NCBI GenBank assembly: GCA_945876155.1
Contig: CAMCMW010000039.1
Coordinates: 1-9,143 of the forward strand
Length of the DNA stretch: 9,143 nt
From: an uncultured Ruminococcus sp.
GTDB lineage: Bacteria; Bacillota; Clostridia; Oscillospirales; Ruminococcaceae
Reading direction: 5' to 3'
Shown here: positions 6,057 to 9,143 of the stretch, piece by piece
Layout: the number at the start of each line of letters is the position of its first letter
Position numbering within the stretch: position 1 is the stretch's first letter
The notes under the pieces: generated by a model
Seen by the model: the letters and a program-made list of their open reading frames with translations, nothing else
Databases searched by the model: none
What the model was told of the DNA's origin: nothing
Program-made: the position numbers and the translations under genes

Positions 6057-6551
6057 CATTTTAACAAAGTCATAAGAAGTCAGGCTGTCGAGATTGTAGA
6101 GGTACAGGCTCTCATACTTTGGCTTGTAGTAGCCGTAGTAAACAATCTCGTTTTCCTCTTCAAGGTTGTTTTCACCGCCCTGAATACGCTCCTTATTATT
6201 CATGATAACCGAATAATAGTAGTCAATGGAAACGTCAAACTTGTCCATTGCAGAAAGCTGAATATCCTCAGCAAGACCGTGATTTTCCGCAAGATAGTCA
6301 ACCGCCTCCTGACCCACCATAACCGTAAACTCTCCGGAATAGTAATTGTCATCACGTACAGTTTTGTTGTTGAACCATTTGAACGTACCGTCCTTGCCAA
6401 ACTCCAGCAGCATACCGGCTGATGTCTCCCATTTATTACCCGTTAAATAATCCCCTTTTTCCTCTGCCTCTTTGTTACCGCAGGCTGAAAGTGTAAAAAG
6501 CATAACACAGCTTACAGCGCAGGCAGCAGCTTTTTTTAAAGTTGAGAACAT
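6054..6551 (-). CDS. Putative lipoprotein of unknown function
   Basis: A 165-residue exported protein. The N-terminus MFSTLKK, a hydrophobic core and the lipobox LSAC give a lipid-modified Cys24 after signal peptidase II cleavage; GNKEAEEKGD follows as a typical polar tether. The mature part is acidic and rich in Tyr and Asn. It starts with GKWET-like and LLEFGKDGTFKWF segments, a pattern seen in small beta-barrel lipoproteins that carry a 'W..........F..DGTF' repeat, but I cannot name a family. GGAGG (plus-strand 6560-6564) lies 8 bases before the ATG. The terminator of the tRNA operon sits directly upstream, and I find no clear promoter for this gene. It converges on the Xre gene and shares its terminator. 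Confidence 0.8.
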   Translation of the reverse strand: MFSTLKKAAACAVSCVMLFTLSACGNKEAEEKGDYLTGNKWETSAGMLLEFGKDGTFKWFNNKTVRDDNYYSGEFTVMVGQEAVDYLAENHGLAEDIQLSAMDKFDVSIDYYYSVIMNNKERIQGGENNLEEENEIVYYGYYKPKYESLYLYNLDSLTSYDFVKM

Positions 6552-6568
6552 TTATTTTTCCTCCGGTT

Positions 6569-6604
6569 AAAAAAGTAACGCCTATGTATACACACAAGCG
6601 TTAC
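6569..6604 (-). terminator. Rho-independent terminator of the tRNA operon
   Basis: On the minus strand GTAACGC and GCGTTAC (plus-strand 6598-6604 and 6575-6581) form a stem that continues inward through the 16 intervening bases with two G-U pairs to about 13 pairs, followed by six T. It lies 14 bases after the tRNA-Cys CCA end. Confidence 0.88.
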
Positions 6605-6617
6605 AAATAATTTCGTA

Positions 6618-6691
6618 TGGAGGCGCCACCCAGATTTGAACTGGGGATCAGGGTGTTGCAGACCCATGCCTTACCACTTGGCTATAGCGCC
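6618..6691 (-). tRNA. tRNA-Cys (GCA)
   Basis: A 74-base tRNA with encoded CCA. The acceptor arms GGCGCTA and TGGCGCC pair with one G-U. The anticodon loop CTGCAAC gives GCA for Cys. The T-arm is CCCAG-TTCAAAT-CTGGG. The outermost anticodon-stem position appears to be a T-T mismatch. It is the last tRNA of the operon. Confidence 0.96.
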
Positions 6692-6695
6692 ATTC

Positions 6696-6771
6696 TGGAG
6701 CGGATTACGAGGCTCGAACTCGCTACCTCCACCTTGGCAAGGTGGCGCTCTACCAGATGAGCTAAATCCGC
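6696..6771 (-). tRNA. tRNA-Gly (GCC)
   Basis: A 76-base tRNA with encoded CCA. The acceptor arms GCGGATT and AATCCGC pair fully. The anticodon arm CCACC-TTGCCAA-GGTGG gives GCC for Gly. The T-loop is GTTCGAGCC. Four bases separate it from tRNA-Cys. Confidence 0.97.
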
Positions 6772-6778
6772 ATATTAC

Positions 6779-6855
6779 TGGCGACCTGGATGGGAGTCGA
6801 ACCCACGACCTCTAGCGTGACAGGCTAGCGTTCTAACCAACTGAACTACCAGGCC
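6779..6855 (-). tRNA. tRNA-Asp (GTC)
   Basis: A 77-base tRNA with encoded CCA. The acceptor arms GGCCTGG and CCAGGTC pair with one G-U. The anticodon arm CTAGC-CTGTCAC-GCTAG gives GTC for Asp. Discriminator base G73 fits Asp identity. Seven bases separate it from tRNA-Gly. Confidence 0.97.
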
Positions 6856-6860
6856 AGTAA

Positions 6861-6936
6861 TGGTGGGAACAATAGGGCTCGAACCTATGACCCTCTGCTT
6901 GTAAGGCAGATGCTCTCCCAGCTGAGCTATGCTCCC
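6861..6936 (-). tRNA. tRNA-Val (TAC)
   Basis: A 76-base tRNA with encoded CCA. The acceptor arms GGGAGCA and TGTTCCC pair with one G-U. The anticodon arm TCTGC-CTTACAA-GCAGA gives TAC for Val. It is the first tRNA of the operon; the leader before it carries a small CGCTG/CAGCG hairpin (6945-6961). Confidence 0.97.
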
Positions 6937-6968
6937 GTTAAACCGCTGTATCTCTCAGCGACTTAATT

Positions 6969-6997
6969 ATTATACTACACTTTTTTCTGTTTGTCAA
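6969..6997 (-). promoter_or_regulatory. Consensus promoter of the tRNA operon
   Basis: On the minus strand a perfect TTGACA (6992-6997) and a perfect TATAAT (6969-6974) with a 17-base spacer. It reads into tRNA-Val, whose 5' end is 33 bases beyond the -10 box. There is no GC-rich terminator between the hslO stop and this promoter, so some hslO transcripts may continue into the tRNAs. Confidence 0.93.
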
Positions 6998-7031
6998 TAC
7001 CTTTTTTGAATTTTTTTCAATTTTTTCGAAA

Positions 7032-7898
7032 TTATTTTTTCAGCGCCCTTACCTCGTCAGGAGTGAACTGATATTTGTTGCCGCAGAAGTGACATTCCAC
7101 GTCGATACTGTCCATTTCCTCAGCCATTTTTTCCAGCTCTTCATTGCCCAGTCCGGCAAGGATTCTTTCAGTGCGCTCCCTTGAACAGTCGCATTTATAC
7201 ACTGCCTCTGTGCTGTCCAGAATATTCGGCTCAAGACCGTCCAGCAGCATAAGGGCAATTTCCTCCGGGGATTTCTGACTGAACAAATCAGTCACCGATT
7301 TTATTCCGGCAACATTCTTCTCGATAGCGGAAATGCAGTTTTCATCGGCAAAGGGCAGCAGCTGTACCAGAAAACCTCCGGCGCATTTCACCGTAAGGTC
7401 GGGGTTTACAAGTACGCCCAGTCCACAGACTGTAGGCACCTGCTCGCTTGCCACAAAATAATTTGCAATGTCCTCCCCTATTTCACCGGACACTATGGGT
7501 ACTGTTCCGGAGTAAGGCTCTTTGAGTCCTAAGTCCTTTGAAACTGTCAGTGTACCGTCCGTGCCGACTGCTCCGGCAACGTCAAGCTTTCCCACGCTGT
7601 TGAGCGGTATCTCCACCACCGGATTCTGCACATAGCTTTTAACATTTCCCATGCCGTCGGAAACCGCTATCAGAATTCCGGCTGGACCGTTTCCGTCAAG
7701 TTTAAGGCTTAGAGAATCCTCCTTGCCTTTAAGACCGTACCCCATCAAAGAGGCGGCTATGGTAAGGCGTCCCAGTGCAGCTGTTACCACTGCACTTGTC
7801 TTGTGTATTTTCTCTATTTCGCTTACAATATCAGCAGCGTCCAGTGCCATAGATACGGCAGATGCGTCCTTTGTAATTGCTCTTTTTAAAATTCCCAT
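7032..7898 (-). CDS. hslO: Hsp33 redox-regulated chaperone
   Basis: Hsp33 is a cytosolic holdase that becomes active when oxidants form disulfides between its zinc-binding cysteines, protecting unfolded proteins during oxidative and heat stress. At 288 residues it has the usual length. The N-terminal domain includes LKLDGNGPAGILIAVSDGMGNVKSYVQNP (about 66-93), a family signature. The C-terminal redox switch has Cys236 and Cys238 (CDCSRERTER) and Cys269 and Cys272 (CHFCGNKYQF), the CxC...CxxC set that binds zinc, all present. GGAGA lies 9 bases before the ATG. The methyltransferase gene ends 16 bases upstream, so the three minus-strand genes 7032-8956 probably form one operon, with hslO last. 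Confidence 0.97.
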   Translation of the reverse strand: MGILKRAITKDASAVSMALDAADIVSEIEKIHKTSAVVTAALGRLTIAASLMGYGLKGKEDSLSLKLDGNGPAGILIAVSDGMGNVKSYVQNPVVEIPLNSVGKLDVAGAVGTDGTLTVSKDLGLKEPYSGTVPIVSGEIGEDIANYFVASEQVPTVCGLGVLVNPDLTVKCAGGFLVQLLPFADENCISAIEKNVAGIKSVTDLFSQKSPEEIALMLLDGLEPNILDSTEAVYKCDCSRERTERILAGLGNEELEKMAEEMDSIDVECHFCGNKYQFTPDEVRALKK

Positions 7899-7914
7899 AT
7901 TCTGTTATCTCCAT

Positions 7915-8661
7915 TCAGCACGGCTTTCTCACCGCAAAAACTGCTCTCTGGGTAGTATCACATACCGGTCTCTCACTGTCGCCGTCACAGCACATAAGTA
8001 TTTCAAAACCGGTTTGTTTCAGTGCGTTTTCCACGTCACTCAGCGGATAGGCATTTTCGCAGAAACTTTCCTCATATCTTGTGTACACACCGTTTTCCGG
8101 CACGAAAAAGTCAAGCTCTATCTTCACACGGCTTTCCTCACAGCTGTTCTGCCACACGCAGTAGACCTCATCTGTGTCATAAATAAAAGTATTGTCGCCC
8201 AGTATCATTTTATGCTTGTATTGCGTATTTATGTCAAAAATAAACAGTCCACCCGGCTCGCAGAAAAGGAATACCCTTTCAAAAACACGTTTCACGTCCT
8301 CAAAGCTGTCAAGGTGGTTAAGACTGTCAAGGGCGCAAATCGTCACGTCAATGGTACCGAACATATCCAGTTCACGCATATCCTGGCAGAGGTACTGTAT
8401 ATTCCGTCCGCTGTCAAACTTTTTTTCCATTGCAATTCCCAGCATTTCCGGTGAATTGTCAACAGCGATAACGTCATAGCCCAGAGCGTCCATCTGCTCC
8501 GACAGACTTCCTGTACCACAGGCAAGGTCGAGAAGAATCCCACCCTGTTTACCGCCGTATTTTCTGACAACGCAGTCAAAGTACTCCGCCCTTTTGGCAT
8601 AGTCGATATTGCTTGTAAGGGTATCGTAATACTGTGCAAAGACGCCGTATGCCTTACTCAT
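7915..8661 (-). CDS. Class I SAM-dependent methyltransferase, YqeM-like
   Basis: A 248-residue protein with a Rossmann-type methyltransferase domain. Motif I is LLDLACGTGSLSEQ (43-56), the SAM-binding glycine loop. VIAVDNSPEML (64-74) carries the acidic residue that holds the SAM ribose. QDMRELDMFGTIDVTICALDSLNHL gives motifs II and III. The start FAQYYDTLT and the CDSLNYL-like ALDSLNHL segment resemble Bacillus subtilis YqeM, whose substrate is unknown to me; this is from memory of that protein. The substrate cannot be read from the sequence. The ATG overlaps the end of the YerC-like gene by 8 bases, with AAGGA about 11 bases upstream, which suggests translational coupling. hslO follows after 16 bases. 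Confidence 0.9.
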   Translation of the reverse strand: MSKAYGVFAQYYDTLTSNIDYAKRAEYFDCVVRKYGGKQGGILLDLACGTGSLSEQMDALGYDVIAVDNSPEMLGIAMEKKFDSGRNIQYLCQDMRELDMFGTIDVTICALDSLNHLDSFEDVKRVFERVFLFCEPGGLFIFDINTQYKHKMILGDNTFIYDTDEVYCVWQNSCEESRVKIELDFFVPENGVYTRYEESFCENAYPLSDVENALKQTGFEILMCCDGDSERPVCDTTQRAVFAVRKPC

Positions 8662-8956
8662 TCTTTTTCTTTTCCTTCATTCTGCTGAAAACGATATCAT
8701 ATCCGTCGCTGCCATAGTTGAGGGAACGGTTTACACGGCTGATTGTGGCAGTACTCGCACCGGTTGCACCCACGATATCGTTATAAACATGGTGTTCGCT
8801 GAGCATTTTTGCAACCTGGAGGCGCTGGGAGAGTGCTTTGAGTTCGAGGACGGTACACAAATCCTCAAAAAAGGCGTAACACTCCTCTCTCGTTTCAAGA
8901 CACAGTACAGCGTCAAACAGGTCGTCCATTGCTTTATCCTTTAATTTATCGTTCAC
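8654..8956 (-). CDS. TrpR-like regulator, YerC/YecD family
   Basis: A 100-residue protein with the TrpR fold. The N-terminal helices (DDLFDAVLCLETREECYAFFEDL) and the LTxxELxALSQRLQVAKML region (LELKALSQRLQVAKML, 37-52) match YerC/YecD. The helix-turn-helix is at about 57-80 (VYNDIVGATGASTATISRVNRSL). It ends in a lysine-rich tail. The start is GTG at 8956 because GGAGG (plus-strand 8965-8969) lies exactly 8 bases upstream; the first in-frame ATG is 27 bases farther in and has no such site. It is the first gene of the operon and overlaps the methyltransferase gene by 8 bases. The family is regarded as DNA-binding; its target and any effector cannot be seen here. Confidence 0.93.
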   Translation of the reverse strand: MNDKLKDKAMDDLFDAVLCLETREECYAFFEDLCTVLELKALSQRLQVAKMLSEHHVYNDIVGATGASTATISRVNRSLNYGSDGYDIVFSRMKEKKKNE

Positions 8957-8987
8957 AGGCTGTTCCTCCGTTTTCTTTAGTACTTAT

Positions 8988-9016
8988 ATTTTAGCACATT
9001 ACAATTTAAAAGTAAA
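8988..9016 (-). promoter_or_regulatory. Promoter of the yerC-like/methyltransferase/hslO operon
   Basis: On the minus strand TTTACT (9011-9016, four of six) and TAAAAT (8988-8993, five of six) are 17 bases apart. Transcription would start near 8981, about 25 bases before the GTG. It is the best candidate in the AT-rich stretch up to the repeat at 9098. Bases 9017-9097 hold nothing else I can identify. Confidence 0.6.
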
Positions 9017-9097
9017 GAGTGTTAAAGTAAAAAATCGTTAAAAAACCGTCAATCTCTCCAACCGAGCGAAAAATCAAAAGTTTCACAGTCACCCACG

Positions 9098-9143
9098 CCC
9101 GCCGAAGGTTGAGATAAAAGTTTCGCCAGCCTTTTCAAAGGCT
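9098..9143 (+). repeat. Structured intergenic repeat, copy C (truncated by window end)
   Basis: CCCGCCGAA (9098-9106), then TAAAAGTTTCGC and the AGCCTTTTCAAAGGCT hairpin (9128-9143), match the start of copies A and B. The first palindrome is broken here: CGCCGAAGGTTG in place of CGCCGAACGGCG. The copy lies in plus orientation upstream of the divergent minus-strand operon and continues beyond the window. Confidence 0.85.

Noticed and set aside
6033..6422. A 129-codon open frame on plus
   Set aside because: It is antisense to the lipoprotein gene, starts inside the terminator, and has no ribosome binding site. The lipoprotein has a signal peptide, lipobox and GGAGG.
7651..8454. A 267-codon open frame on plus
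   Set aside because: It is antisense to hslO and the methyltransferase gene, both of which have clear family motifs. Its composition is that of a shadow frame.

Overview
The window looks like chromosome of a low-to-moderate GC Firmicute, most likely a Ruminococcus-type Clostridia. The reasons are strong GGAGG ribosome binding sites, TTGACA/TATAAT promoters with 17-base spacers, an S-box (SAM-I) riboswitch in front of metK, a YerC/YqeM/HslO gene set, and a sortase with a secreted partner. The genus is an inference; no rRNA or other marker is present.

Layout. Bases 3-506 are the C-terminal part of mnmA (tRNA 2-thiouridylase). Bases 541-2884 are a promoter and a tight three-gene cell-surface operon: a secreted protein with a C-terminal membrane anchor, a sortase, and a four-segment membrane protein of unknown function. 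Bases 2889-3505 hold no credible gene. They contain two copies of a structured repeat of about 245 bp in opposite orientation, separated by an 84-base spacer with a terminator-like hairpin. Bases 3586-5082 are a complete SAM-regulated unit: consensus promoter, SAM-I riboswitch, intrinsic terminator, metK, terminator. Bases 5103-5984 hold a small membrane protein gene overlapping an Xre-type regulator gene, preceded by a promoter that lies among three dyads of the same form, AGTGA-N8-TCACT. A shared terminator separates this from a convergent lipoprotein gene (6054-6551, minus). Next comes a minus-strand tRNA operon transcribed Val-Asp-Gly-Cys with its own promoter and terminator. The last part, 7032-9016 (minus), is an operon transcribed yerC-like regulator, YqeM-like methyltransferase, hslO. 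A third, truncated copy of the repeat begins at 9098 and runs off the window.

Most genes are housekeeping. The parts worth a second look are the repeat family, whose two full copies keep their hairpins through paired base changes; the three evenly spaced operator-like dyads at the membrane protein/Xre pair; and the self-contained sortase operon, whose presumed substrate lacks a normal LPXTG motif.
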